Shown here piece by piece: positions 1 through 7,691 of a DNA stretch of 64,000 bases; the stretch's first letter is position 1, and each line of letters starts with the position of its first letter. Source of the stretch: Streptomyces sp. NBC_00483. Lineage in GTDB: Bacteria; Actinomycetota; Actinomycetes; Streptomycetales; Streptomycetaceae. Under the pieces are notes generated by a model that saw nothing but the letters and a program-made list of their open reading frames with translations, did no database searches and was not told the DNA's origin. The position numbers and the translations under genes are program-made. The stretch spans positions 4,216,001 through 4,280,000 of the forward strand of contig NZ_CP107880.1 of assembly GCF_036013745.1 (NCBI RefSeq). The letters are read 5' to 3'.

Positions 1-592
1 TCTGCGGCAGCTCCCCGCCGCCGGACGGCGCCGACGCCGACGAGCCCGAATCCGCGGCCCCGCCGCCACCCGCGGCCGCCTTCACGTCCATCTCAAGCGA
101 CGGCTTCGGACTGTTGGACGGCGTACACGTGGTGTTCGTGCCGAGCGCCTTGATGGTGAGGACGCCGGCGGTGAAGTTCACCTTGCCGCTCTTCTTCGGC
201 GTGTACGTACCCGTCAAGTCACTGATCTTGATCGGGGAGTTGGCGGGGATCGCCTTGTCGTTCGGCGGCCCGGTCGCCGTGAACTGGCCGCTGTCCGCGC
301 CGCCCACCTTGATCACCGCGCTCGGGTGCATGGCGCCCTTGCCGAGCTCGACGGGGCTGGACGAGACGCCCTTCTGGAAGGACATCGTGACCTTGTAGCC
401 GCTGCCGCTCTTGGCGCTCTTGATGTCGATCGGGGAGACGGCTCCCTTGTTCCCGATCGGCGTCTTGCACTGGTAGTTCACGCTCTGCACCGTGGCCGAG
501 GCGGTGGGGGCGGCCATCAGCACCGCCGAGCCCGCCAGGGCCGCGCTGAGCGCGAACGCGGCGGTTCGCTTCTGGTACGTCCGGTACGTCAC
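1..592 (-). CDS. secreted protein of unknown function, C-terminus cut by window edge
   Basis: The minus-strand frame opens with a GTG at 592 preceded by AAGGGA. It reads MTYRTYQKR followed by a hydrophobic stretch and an A-S-A type signal peptidase site near residue 32. The mature part (TVQSVNYQCK onward) has two widely spaced cysteines and alternating short hydrophobic and polar segments. It resembles the beta-sandwich secreted proteins common in Streptomyces. Near the window edge it becomes Gly/Ser/Ala-rich, which suggests a flexible linker before a wall anchor or membrane helix outside the window. I do not recognise a named family with certainty; DUF6801-like proteins have a similar look. 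Export is well supported; the function is unknown. Confidence 0.75.
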   Translation of the reverse strand, partial: MTYRTYQKRTAAFALSAALAGSAVLMAAPTASATVQSVNYQCKTPIGNKGAVSPIDIKSAKSGSGYKVTMSFQKGVSSSPVELGKGAMHPSAVIKVGGADSGQFTATGPPNDKAIPANSPIKISDLTGTYTPKKSGKVNFTAGVLTIKALGTNTTCTPSNSPKPSLEMDVKAAAGGGGAADSGSSASAPSGGGELPQ

Positions 593-681
593 CTCGAAGT
601 CCCTTCAAACCGAAGGTTACTGACGGATCATCAGATCTGGGTGGCTCAAGGTACGCCGGGGACCTTGCCGAGGGAAGACAA

Positions 682-717
682 AGAGCACGCCGGATCGAAG
701 TCGATCCGACGTGCTCT
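682..717 (-). terminator. intrinsic terminator of the anti-sigma kinase gene
   Basis: AGAGCACG and CGTGCTCT flank an inner CGGATCGA/TCGATCCG stem with a two-base loop. Read on the minus strand the hairpin is followed by a T-rich tract (TTTGTCTTCC). It lies 20 bases beyond the stop codon of the ATP-binding protein. Confidence 0.75.
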
Positions 718-737
718 CAAGAACGCACGAAATGGGG

Positions 738-1229
738 CTACGCGGGGGCGCCGACCTCCGCCCACACGACCTTGCCCGTGACGCCCGGGGTGCGGACAAC
801 TCCCCAGTCCAGGCAGAGGCGTTGGACGATGAACATGCCGTGCCCGCCGGGCCGTCCCGCCCGGTGCGGGGTGCGCGGCGCCGGCTGGCCCGCCCCGCGG
901 TCCGTGACCTCGATGCGCAGCACCTTGTTGGCCGGGGAGTCGCCGAAGTACAGGATGATCTCGTCGGGCCCCTCGGCGTGCAGGCACGCGTTCGTGACGA
1001 GTTCCGAGACGACGAGCAGCACGTCCTCCGCCGCGGCCCGACGGTCCGCGGTCGCCGCCGGCAGCCATCCCCAGGCGTGCAGCGCTTCGCGGGTGAAGTC
1101 GCGGGCGAGCGGCACGATTCCGCTCGCGCCGCTGAGGCTCAGCCTGCGGACCCGCGCACCCGCGACGACCGGTACTTCACCGGACTCGGGGCCGTGGTCG
1201 CCCGGCGAGTAAGGCCGGGTGGTGCTCAT
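738..1229 (-). CDS. RsbW-like anti-sigma factor / ATP-binding kinase
   Basis: A 163-residue GHKL-type ATPase domain. The N box reads SELVTNACLH, the G1 box DRGAGQP and the G2 box GGHGMFIV, all in the expected order. Proteins of this class bind and inactivate a SigB-family sigma factor and phosphorylate a STAS antagonist. The next gene on the same strand is a STAS protein and the divergent gene is such a sigma factor, so a partner-switching module is likely. In S. coelicolor the equivalent genes next to sigI are called PrsI and ArsI; I cannot assign which name belongs here. ATG 1229 is preferred over the in-frame GTG at 1235 because GAGGTGA lies seven bases before the ATG. Confidence 0.85.
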   Translation of the reverse strand: MSTTRPYSPGDHGPESGEVPVVAGARVRRLSLSGASGIVPLARDFTREALHAWGWLPAATADRRAAAEDVLLVVSELVTNACLHAEGPDEIILYFGDSPANKVLRIEVTDRGAGQPAPRTPHRAGRPGGHGMFIVQRLCLDWGVVRTPGVTGKVVWAEVGAPA

Positions 1230-1512
1230 CAGCACTTCACCTCACCGATTCACCAATTCAGCTTCAGGATTCAGGGTTCAGGGTCCGAGTGCCCACTGCC
1301 CGGCCATGAAGTCCGGGTCGCGGATCGGGGTCGGAGGGTCATCGGGGTCGCAGGGTCGGAGTCGTGTTCGGGGGGTCTCCTGCCCGAGGGAACGCCGGAA
1401 ACACCCACTTGTTCAGAACAGCTCCTGTGACGCTGGTAACGCCTAGATCACACAGCGACAACTGGAGCGTAACTTCTGCAGTCGACCACAGTACGCAGTC
1501 GCCCGGTTCCGG

Positions 1513-1896
1513 TCAGTCGCCCGAGGGGTCCGGCTCGAGGGCCTCGTCGAGCGACGCGTGCACCGTGAAGACGGCCTCCGCGCCGGTGATCTCGAACACC
1601 CTGGCAACCACCGGAAGCATGCCCGCGAGGTGCACTCCACCACCGGCCGCCTCGGCCTTCAACCGGGCCCCGAGCAGCACGTTCAACCCCGTCGAATCGC
1701 AGAATTCGAGGCGCGAGCAGTCGATAACCAGCCTGGAATGTCCATTGCTGAGGCATTCATCCAGGGGTTCGCGCAGCAGATCGGCCGTATGGTGATCCAA
1801 CTCACCGGCCGGGGTCACGACGGCACTGGTGCCCTCTTGTCGCACCTCGACCAGAAGCCGGCCCCGATGCGCACTGCCGACTGTCCCGCGGTCCAT
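1513..1896 (-). CDS. STAS-domain anti-sigma factor antagonist
   Basis: A 127-residue single STAS domain of BldG/RsbV type. The hallmark loop is CDSTGLNVLL, where the Ser after Asp is the residue normally phosphorylated by the kinase partner. The N-terminal part (VEVRQEGTSAVVTPAGELD) forms the usual first strands. It lies upstream of the RsbW-like kinase on the same strand with about 280 bases between them, so the two may have separate promoters. When unphosphorylated it should bind the kinase and free the sigma factor encoded divergently at 2152. A Cys directly before the DSTGL motif is a minor feature not seen in BldG. Confidence 0.87.
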   Translation of the reverse strand: MDRGTVGSAHRGRLLVEVRQEGTSAVVTPAGELDHHTADLLREPLDECLSNGHSRLVIDCSRLEFCDSTGLNVLLGARLKAEAAGGGVHLAGMLPVVARVFEITGAEAVFTVHASLDEALEPDPSGD

Positions 1897-2151
1897 GACG
1901 TCTCTCTCTCGCTGCCTTCGACGTGCCGATTGACGCCCTCGAACACTACGCCCTCAGGCTGTGCATCGGCACCCGAACAACCTCTAGAATTCGGACATTT
2001 CGGCTCAGAACGCACTTGCGGCCCGGTGTGGAAAACGGGTAGGCCTAGTAAGGACAACATTCGACCACGGCCGGCTTTGGAGGCGCCGCACTTAAAAGCA
2101 GTGCACGCATCGGCATCGGCAGCCATATGCCGAGAACGCATGGAGGACATC

Positions 2152-3048
2152 ATGTCAGCCCGGCTCGACGAATCGCGTACTGACCAAGCGACGTCGACAC
2201 TCCCCCCGGAAACTGTCGACGTCGAGGCGGAAAGCCTTGAGGGCCTCGAAGGCCTTCCGGAGATCCCCCCCTACGACGAGGTGGGGCCGCTCGACGCCCG
2301 AGCCCTCTCCAAGACCCTCTTCGAGCGGCTCGAGTCCCTCGAAGAAGGCACGCACGAATTTTCGTATGTCCGCAACACGCTGGTCGAGCTGAACCTGGCT
2401 CTGGTCAAGTTCGCGGCCTCTCGGTTCCGCTCCCGCAGCGAACCGATGGAGGACATCATCCAGGTCGGCACCATCGGCCTGATCAAGGCGATCGACCGGT
2501 TCGAACTGAGCCGCGGGGTCGAGTTCCCGACCTTCGCGATGCCAACCATCGTCGGTGAGATCAAGCGCTTCTTCCGCGACACCTCCTGGTCCGTGCGCGT
2601 ACCGCGCCGCCTCCAGGAACTCCGTCTCGACCTCGCCAAGGCGGGCGACGAACTCGCCCAGCAGCTCGATCGCGCCCCCACGGTGGGCGAGCTCGCCGAA
2701 CGCCTGGGCCTGTCGAAGGAAGAGGTCGTCGAGGGCATGGCGGCGTCCAACGCCTACACCGCCAGCTCGCTCGACGCCCAGCCCGAGGAGGACGACTCCG
2801 AGGGTGCGCTCGCGGATCGCATCGGCTACGAGGACCACGGCCTCGAAGGCATCGAGTACGTCGAGTCCCTGAAGCCGCTGATCGCCGACCTCCCCCCGCG
2901 CGACCGCAAGATCCTCTCGCTGCGGTTCGTCGCCAACATGACCCAGTCCGAGATCGGTGAGGAACTGGGCATCTCGCAGATGCACGTGTCGCGACTGCTG
3001 TCGCGGACGCTGGTGCGCCTGCGCAAGGGCCTGACGCTCGAGGAGTAA
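2152..3048 (+). CDS. sigI: SigB/SigF-family RNA polymerase sigma factor
   Basis: A 298-residue sigma-70 of the stress/sporulation group. Region 2 contains NLALVKFAASRFRSR, EDIIQVGTIGLIKAIDRFE and EFPTFAMPTIVGEIKRFFRD. Region 3 contains VPRRLQELRLDL. Region 4 has LPPRDRKILSLRF and the helix-turn-helix TQSEIGEELGISQMHVSRLL. ATG 2152 is chosen over ATG 2140 because GGAGGA (2142-2147) sits just before it. The start is divergent from a STAS antagonist and a kinase, the usual partner-switch control. The symbol rests on remembered synteny: S. coelicolor sigI (SCO3068) lies beside the hut genes in the same way. The acidic N-terminal extension of about 45 residues is ordinary for this group. Confidence 0.88.
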   Translation: MSARLDESRTDQATSTLPPETVDVEAESLEGLEGLPEIPPYDEVGPLDARALSKTLFERLESLEEGTHEFSYVRNTLVELNLALVKFAASRFRSRSEPMEDIIQVGTIGLIKAIDRFELSRGVEFPTFAMPTIVGEIKRFFRDTSWSVRVPRRLQELRLDLAKAGDELAQQLDRAPTVGELAERLGLSKEEVVEGMAASNAYTASSLDAQPEEDDSEGALADRIGYEDHGLEGIEYVESLKPLIADLPPRDRKILSLRFVANMTQSEIGEELGISQMHVSRLLSRTLVRLRKGLTLEE

Positions 3049-3098
3049 TCGCGCGGACCCGTAACACCGGCACCACCCGTAACACCCTGTCACGTCGT

Positions 3099-3137
3099 GG
3101 GGGCCGACCGTAAGACGGTCGGCCCCCTCGATGTTTT
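3099..3137 (+). terminator. intrinsic terminator after the sigma factor gene
   Basis: A 13-bp perfect stem (GGGGGCCGACCGT / ACGGTCGGCCCCC) with an AAG loop is followed by TCGATGTTTTTT. It lies 50 bases after the sigma gene stop. Confidence 0.92.
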
Positions 3138-3249
3138 TTATGCCAACTCCCGCCGCCCGGCGTCCTGTTACCGCGAGAAACGCCTACCCGTAGCACCTCT
3201 CCTGCACCACTATGAGCACCCATCTGGCACCCGGTGACAGGAGGACACG

Positions 3250-4932
3250 GTGTTTGCGAACGGTGGCGCCCATGCCACGGCGCCCGACCACCGGCTCGTC
3301 GCCCTGCTGCGGGCCGACACCCCGACCGCGTATCCGGCGCTCGGCGAGCTGCGCGACAGGCACCGGCACGCGCTCCTGGCGTACGCCCAGGTGTGCGCCA
3401 ACGACACCGACGCCGCGCGGCAGTTGGGCGCGCAGGCCTTCGCACGCGCCGCACGGGAGGTCGCGCGCGGCCTCGAACCGCGCGGCTCCTGGCGCCATCA
3501 CGCGCTGCTGCTCGTCCACCGCACCGCGGCCGAGTGGGCCACCGACGAGCGCCGCGGGCGCCTCTCCCCCGGCCTGCTGGGCACCCTCGGCACGCCGGAC
3601 GCCCCCCGGGCGCCCGCGTTGCTCTCCGCCTTCCATACGCTGCCGGCGCGCACCCAGACGCTGCTCTGGCACTCCGTGGTGGACGGGGATTCCGACGCCG
3701 CCACCGGCATCGCCACCGGAACGTCCGCGCGGGACGTGGCACAGGCGCGGGGCGCGGCGCTCGACGCGCTGCGCGGCGCCTGCCTCGCGGCGCGGGCGGC
3801 CCGCGCGCAGGACACGCACTGCCGGGGCTATCAGCGCCTGATCGAGGAAGCGACCAGACCCGGTCGGCCACGCAACACCGCCGACCTGGACGCGCACTTC
3901 GCCCGCTGCCCGAGCTGCACCGCCGCGTACCTGGAGCTGACGGCCCTGCGGGACGATCCGCGCCGCGCGCTCGCGGAGGGCCTGTTGCCGTGGGGCGGCA
4001 CGGACTACCTGCTGACCGAGGCGCCTCCGACGGCTCCGCCTCCTGCTCCGGCCCCTGCTGCGGTGCCCCAACAGACCGCCCCGCGCAGCCACCGCGCGAC
4101 ATCCACGACGAGGGCCGACCGTCGCCGCCCGGCCGGCCGCGCCCGCCGGAAGGCCTCCCGGCGCCCCGCGGTCGTCCGCGCGACACCGATGGGGTTCGCG
4201 CTCGCCTCGGCCGCGGTCGGCGTGGCGCTCGTACCGCTGCTGATCCTGACGCTGACGGAGGGTCGCCCCGACCTGTCGGCGGTGGGCCAGGGCATGGGCG
4301 CTACACCCTCGACACCGCCCCCGGTCCGGGTGACGGTCACGGCGACGACGACGGCCACCACGACGACCACGACGACCGCCACCGCGACGACGACCGCGCG
4401 GAGCACGGAGACGATCACGGTGCCCCCGTCACCGAAGCCCACCACCAACCCCCCACAGGGGAAGCCGAGTTCGACCCTGCCCCCGTCCGGCAAGCCGAAG
4501 CCGCCGCGCTTCCGCCCGCCCGGCGAGGAGTACGCGGAGGTGATCGACGTCGCCTCCGGGCTGTGCCTCGACGTCTCCCGCACGCCCATGGCGGACGGCG
4601 ACGACGTCGTGGCCGTGAAGTGCGACCGCACGGGCAGCCAGCAGTGGCGCGTGGACCCGGCCCGCGGCGTCATCCAGTCCGCCGCCAACCCCGACTTCTG
4701 CCTGGACAACCGCGGCGACACCGACCGCCCGATCGGCCTCGGTCACTGCACGGCCGCCGACGACGACCACGGAGCCGACCTCACCTTCTCCGTGCACGGC
4801 GACGGCTCGATCCGCCCCGCCGCCGACTGGAAAACCGCCGTCACCCCACTCGACGACGGCTCGTTCCGGCTGGGCCAGCGCAAGTTCCAGGGTGGGGACG
4901 AGCAGCGGTGGCGGGCGGGAAAGAGTCTGTAG
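3250..4932 (+). CDS. membrane protein with sigma-like N-terminus, zinc-finger motif and ricin-type lectin domain
   Basis: 560 residues from GTG 3250, preceded by AGGAGGACACG. Residues 1-200 are helical and resemble a degenerate ECF sigma factor (LPARTQTLLWHSVVDGDSDAATGIATG resembles region 4). Residues around 215-225 carry HFARCPSC, the H-x3-C-x2-C signature of zinc-containing anti-sigma domains. A Pro/Ala/Arg-rich linker leads to one membrane helix (ALASAAVGVALVPLLIL, near 320). A Thr-rich stalk (370-400) encoded by ACG/ACC repeats follows, then Pro/Lys linkers. The last 130 residues form a ricin-B fold (SGLCLDVS, QQWRVD, DFCLDNRG, QRWRAG). The topology implies an inner regulatory half and an outer carbohydrate-binding half. 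It follows the sigma factor by 200 bases beyond a terminator, so it is probably transcribed separately. Function unknown. Confidence 0.82.
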   Translation: MFANGGAHATAPDHRLVALLRADTPTAYPALGELRDRHRHALLAYAQVCANDTDAARQLGAQAFARAAREVARGLEPRGSWRHHALLLVHRTAAEWATDERRGRLSPGLLGTLGTPDAPRAPALLSAFHTLPARTQTLLWHSVVDGDSDAATGIATGTSARDVAQARGAALDALRGACLAARAARAQDTHCRGYQRLIEEATRPGRPRNTADLDAHFARCPSCTAAYLELTALRDDPRRALAEGLLPWGGTDYLLTEAPPTAPPPAPAPAAVPQQTAPRSHRATSTTRADRRRPAGRARRKASRRPAVVRATPMGFALASAAVGVALVPLLILTLTEGRPDLSAVGQGMGATPSTPPPVRVTVTATTTATTTTTTTATATTTARSTETITVPPSPKPTTNPPQGKPSSTLPPSGKPKPPRFRPPGEEYAEVIDVASGLCLDVSRTPMADGDDVVAVKCDRTGSQQWRVDPARGVIQSAANPDFCLDNRGDTDRPIGLGHCTAADDDHGADLTFSVHGDGSIRPAADWKTAVTPLDDGSFRLGQRKFQGGDEQRWRAGKSL

Positions 4933-4935
4933 CCG

Positions 4936-5787
4936 CTAGTCGACGGGGCGGAGGGCGGCCCTCGCGAGGGCGATCACGTCACGCAGGCCCTGGCCAGGGG
5001 TAGGTGCCGGTGCCGACGCCGGCTTCGCCGCGATCCCGGCACAGGCACGGCAGATCCCCTTCCCGACTCCTCGCGGCAGCGGGTCGCGGCACTCCGCGTA
5101 TTCGCCGAGGGGAGCTACGCGCTTGCCCACGACGGGAGTTGGCGGGGCAGCGGCAGGCGGCCGGTTCTCCAGTCGATACCTGACGAGGGCGGCAGCGGAA
5201 CGGAGTGCGCGTGGCAGGTCCGTGGTCAGGCAGCGACGGAGGTCGGTTTCGGTGGCGCCGGCCGCCAGTGCGCCGTCGATGAGCGGCGCGAGGCTTTCGA
5301 CGTCGCGGGCGCCCAGGCGCAGCGCCGGTTCGCGGTCGGCGAGGCGTTCCAGGAACGCGGTCCCACGGTTGGGGGTGTTGTCCTTCGGGGTTTCGCCCAA
5401 GGGGTATGCGCCGACGGCCTGCTCTGTCGCGCCACCGACGGGCGGGTCCTGGTCAGTCGGACCGAAGGCGGCGTTGACCTCTTCGGGTGACGTCAACGGC
5501 ACGTTGGAGACGAGGACTTGAGTCGTCCAGCGCCCCGTCTCCGGATCCTGTGAACGTCGCGTGTGGAGGTACCCCTCCTCGTCCAGCTGCCGCCTGGCCT
5601 TTCGTACGGCCAGACGGCCTTCCGGCATCTTCTCGCCGAGGGACTGGACGGTTTCCCGGGAGCCCTCGGGAAGGGACAGCGCCCAGACGAGGAGCCGTAC
5701 GGCTGTGCCGTTCAGGCGGGGATTCCGGATGATCTCGTTCGGAACCTGAGAGAAGAAACGGGCAGGCGGGATAGCATGCTTGAGCAT
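4936..5787 (-). CDS. helix-turn-helix domain protein of unknown function
   Basis: 283 residues from ATG 5787 (MLKHAIPPARFFSQVPNEI). An in-frame GTG at 5844 would add 19 residues but lies inside a hairpin region, so I prefer the ATG. Residues 10-85 look like a winged-helix domain (RLNGTAVRLLVWALSLPEGS, VRKARRQLDEEGYLHTRR). The middle is variable. The C-terminal part has an Arg-rich helix and a CRDPLPRGVGKGICRAC stretch that could bind metal. Similar small HTH proteins occur in Streptomyces accessory regions near XRE/DUF397 pairs. It ends convergently three bases after the ricin-domain gene, so the two stop codons nearly touch. Its lower GC and its neighbours suggest an inserted patch. Confidence 0.72.
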   Translation of the reverse strand: MLKHAIPPARFFSQVPNEIIRNPRLNGTAVRLLVWALSLPEGSRETVQSLGEKMPEGRLAVRKARRQLDEEGYLHTRRSQDPETGRWTTQVLVSNVPLTSPEEVNAAFGPTDQDPPVGGATEQAVGAYPLGETPKDNTPNRGTAFLERLADREPALRLGARDVESLAPLIDGALAAGATETDLRRCLTTDLPRALRSAAALVRYRLENRPPAAAPPTPVVGKRVAPLGEYAECRDPLPRGVGKGICRACAGIAAKPASAPAPTPGQGLRDVIALARAALRPVD

Positions 5788-5820
5788 CGCGGTGGAGTCC
5801 TTGTCCACTCGTCGGTGAAG

Positions 5821-5877
5821 GCCCTCAGATTGGTGTTTGCGCACCGCTGAGGGCCGCTCCGTGTTTGCGCACGGAGC
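5821..5877. promoter_or_regulatory. two adjacent hairpins each carrying GTGTTTGCGCAC
   Basis: The 12-base word GTGTTTGCGCAC occurs at 5833-5844 and 5861-5872. The first copy is enclosed by GCCCTCAG (5821-5828) and CTGAGGGC (5847-5854). The second overlaps the stem GCTCCGT (5856-5862) / ACGGAGC (5871-5877). The pair lies just upstream of the HTH gene. It could be an operator for that protein or an attenuator between it and the preceding gene. Confidence 0.55.
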
Positions 5878-5889
5878 GTGATAACGCGA

Positions 5890-6192
5890 TTACTGTAGCG
5901 CGGACTTCGCGGCGAAGTTTACGAAAGCGGTCCAGCTGTCGGCCGAAATGGCCAGTGTGGGACTGGAGTTGGACTCGGACACCTCTACGGCACCGCCGAG
6001 CATCCAGTTGTACTGGCCCGGGAAGCGTGAATCGTCGTCGGGGCGGCGGTGGACGAGGGTGCGGCCCTCGGGGTCGCGGCAGACGATCGTGGCGATGCGG
6101 TGCAGCCAGTTGTGGCTGATCGCGTCAGCCCTGCTGACGACCGCCACGACCTCGTCGTTGTCGTCGACCCGTTCGACGCGTTCGGTACTCAC
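5890..6192 (-). pseudogene. chimeric remnant: Nudix N-terminus joined to DUF397 C-terminus
   Basis: 100 residues from GTG 6192. Residues 1-70 match the start of a Nudix hydrolase (VVAVVSRADA, HRIATIVCRDPEGRTLVHRR, RFPGQYNWMLGG). The Nudix box itself breaks off after GGAVEVSES, so the catalytic REUxEE half is missing. The last 26 residues (SPTLAISADSWTAFVNFA) look like the end of a DUF397 protein, whose usual tail is a GPxLxxxPxxWxAFV pattern. Both families can contain a VEVSES-like word, so a deletion joining two genes at that point is likely. The frame is open but a working Nudix enzyme is not expected. Its GTG overlaps the stop of the Lsr2-like gene (GTGA), so it should still be translated. 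Confidence 0.65.
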
Positions 6193-6347
6193 TGCGACTC
6201 GTCGTAGGCCTCGCGGATGTTCCGGGGGACGCGGCCTCGGTCGTGGAGGACGATGCCGTTTTCACGGGCCCAGCGGTGCAGGGCGTCCTCCACCGGAGGC
6301 TCGGCCGGTTCTTCCACGCCGTCACCGGCTTCGATTTCGGGATCCAT
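6189..6347 (-). CDS. 52-residue protein consisting of an Lsr2-type DNA-binding domain
   Basis: Starts at ATG 6347 behind GGGGGAA and ends with TGA at 6189. The C-terminal 30 residues (HRWARENG, then DRGRVPRNIREAYD) match the Lsr2 C-terminal domain pattern W-A-x-E-N-G ... R-G-R-x-P ... I-x-E-A-Y. That domain inserts its RGR hook into the minor groove of AT-rich DNA. The N-terminal oligomerisation domain of full Lsr2 (about 105-112 residues) is absent; instead there is a short acidic Glu/Pro segment. The downstream gene starts within its stop codon. It could act as an xenogeneic silencer modifier or a dominant-negative competitor of Lsr2; that is inference. Confidence 0.75.
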   Translation of the reverse strand: MDPEIEAGDGVEEPAEPPVEDALHRWARENGIVLHDRGRVPRNIREAYDESQ

Positions 6348-6380
6348 CGGTTCCCCCAGTCCGCAGTTGGTCGGGAAACC

Positions 6381-7553
6381 CTAGACGCGATTCCCCGCCC
6401 GCCACACCTCCGAGACCAGCGGCACACCCGGCCGGTAGGCGAAGTGGACGTGGCTCGGGGCGTTCAGGAATGTGAGGTCGGCGCGGGCGCCCGGGGAGAG
6501 GTGGCCTACGTCCGTGCGGCGGAGGGCCTTGGCGCCGCCTGCCGTGGCCGACCAGAGGGCCTCGTCGGGGGTCATGCCCATGTCGCGTACGGCGAGGGCG
6601 ATGCAGAACGGGACCGAGGACGTGAAGGACGAGCCCGGGTTGCAGTCCGTGGAGAGCGCGACCGTTGCGCCCGCGTCCAGGAGGCGGCGGGCGTTCGGCC
6701 ACTCGGCGCGGGTCGAGAACTCGGCGCCCGGGAGGAGTGTCGCCACTGTGTTGCCCTGCGCCAGGGCGTCCACGTCGGCGTCCGTGAGGTGTGTGCAGTG
6801 GTCGGCCGATGCCGCGTCCAGTTCCACCGCGAGTTGGACGCCGGGGCCGTAGCTGAGCTGGTTCGCGTGGATGCGGGGGAGCAGGCCCTTGGCCTTGCCC
6901 GCCGTCAGGATTGCCCTTGCCTGGTCGCCGTCGAAGGCGCCCTTTTCGCAGAAGACGTCCACCCAGCGGGCGTGGGGGGCGCAGGCGTTGAGCATTTCGC
7001 CCGTCACCAATTCCACGTATGCGGCGGGGTCGTCCGCGTAGTCCGGGGAGACGATGTGGGCGCCCAGGTAGGTGACTTCGTCCGTGTGGGCTGCTGCGAT
7101 GCGGAGGGCGCGTTCCTCGTCGGCTGTCGTCAGGCCGTAACCGGACTTTGTTTCGAATGTTGTTGTGCCCTGGCGGAGGGCTTCCGTGAGGTGGTGCTTG
7201 AGGTTTGCTTCCAGGGCTTCGTCCGTTGCGGCGCGCGTTGCCGCGACTGTCGTGCGGATGCCGCCTGCGGAGTAGCTCTGGCCCGACATGCGGGCGTTGA
7301 ACTCGGCGGTGCGGTCGCCTGCGAAGACGAGGTGGGAGTGGGAGTCGACGAAGCCGGGGATGACGGCGCGGCCGGCGGCGTCGTGGGCCTCGTCCGTGGC
7401 CGGGGCCTTGGCCGTTGGGCCCGCCCAGGCGATCTTGTCGTTCTCGATGACGAGGGCGGCGTTGTGGATTTGGCCCAGGGGGCCTTCGCCCAGGTCGGGG
7501 TTGTTCGTGACCAGGGTGCCGATGTTGGTGATGGCCGTGGTGCGGTTCGTCAT
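6381..7553 (-). CDS. hutI: imidazolonepropionase
   Basis: 390 residues from ATG 7553 behind AGAGGACC. Amidohydrolase fold with the metal pair in [13 protein letters not shown], later [17 protein letters not shown] and [11 protein letters not shown]. Converts 4-imidazolone-5-propionate to N-formimino-L-glutamate, step 3 of histidine degradation. It is the last gene of the minus-strand run hutU, M20 hydrolase, hutF, hutI. A 138-base gap with a strong palindromic repeat separates it from hutF, so its expression may be partly uncoupled. Confidence 0.95.
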   Translation of the reverse strand: MTNRTTAITNIGTLVTNNPDLGEGPLGQIHNAALVIENDKIAWAGPTAKAPATDEAHDAAGRAVIPGFVDSHSHLVFAGDRTAEFNARMSGQSYSAGGIRTTVAATRAATDEALEANLKHHLTEALRQGTTTFETKSGYGLTTADEERALRIAAAHTDEVTYLGAHIVSPDYADDPAAYVELVTGEMLNACAPHARWVDVFCEKGAFDGDQARAILTAGKAKGLLPRIHANQLSYGPGVQLAVELDAASADHCTHLTDADVDALAQGNTVATLLPGAEFSTRAEWPNARRLLDAGATVALSTDCNPGSSFTSSVPFCIALAVRDMGMTPDEALWSATAGGAKALRRTDVGHLSPGARADLTFLNAPSHVHFAYRPGVPLVSEVWRAGNRV

Positions 7554-7585
7554 GGGTCCTCTCCGTGGGTGGGCGGGGTGTTTCT

Positions 7586-7690
7586 TCCCCACCCCGCCCC
7601 TTCCCGAAAGTCCTGCCGGACGGGCCGCCTCAATCGCCGGCGGGGCTTGATAGATCAAGCCCCGCCGGCGATTGGGCGGAGCCCCGGGGC
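7586..7690. repeat. GC-rich intergenic palindromic repeat, copy 1
   Basis: Contains the module CCCCACCCCGCCCC TTCCCGAAAGTCC TGCCGGACGG, then two facing copies of CAATCGCCGGCGGGGC at 7631-7651 and 7654-7674. These form a perfect 21-bp stem with a two-base loop. The same words recur at six other sites in this window. It sits between hutF and hutI and may act as a terminator or mRNA stabiliser. Confidence 0.85.
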
Positions 7691-7691
7691 G

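Noticed and set aside
219..608. Open frame on the minus strand starting MKGLRGDVPD
   Set aside because: It is a shifted reading of the secreted-protein gene 1-592, which has a proper signal peptide, codon bias and ribosome site in the other frame.
2010..2050. SigB-type promoter (GTTT...GGGTAA) before the sigma factor gene
   Set aside because: A GGGTAG word is present near 2037, but no GTTT element lies at the proper distance.
1558..2151. Upstream in-frame extension of the sigma factor
   Set aside because: It has no similarity to sigma factors and overlaps the divergent STAS gene. The GGAGGA-ATG at 2142-2154 marks the real start.
4335..4400. ACG/ACC microsatellite as an independent repeat feature
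   Set aside because: It encodes the Thr-rich stalk of the ricin-domain protein, so it is treated as part of that gene.
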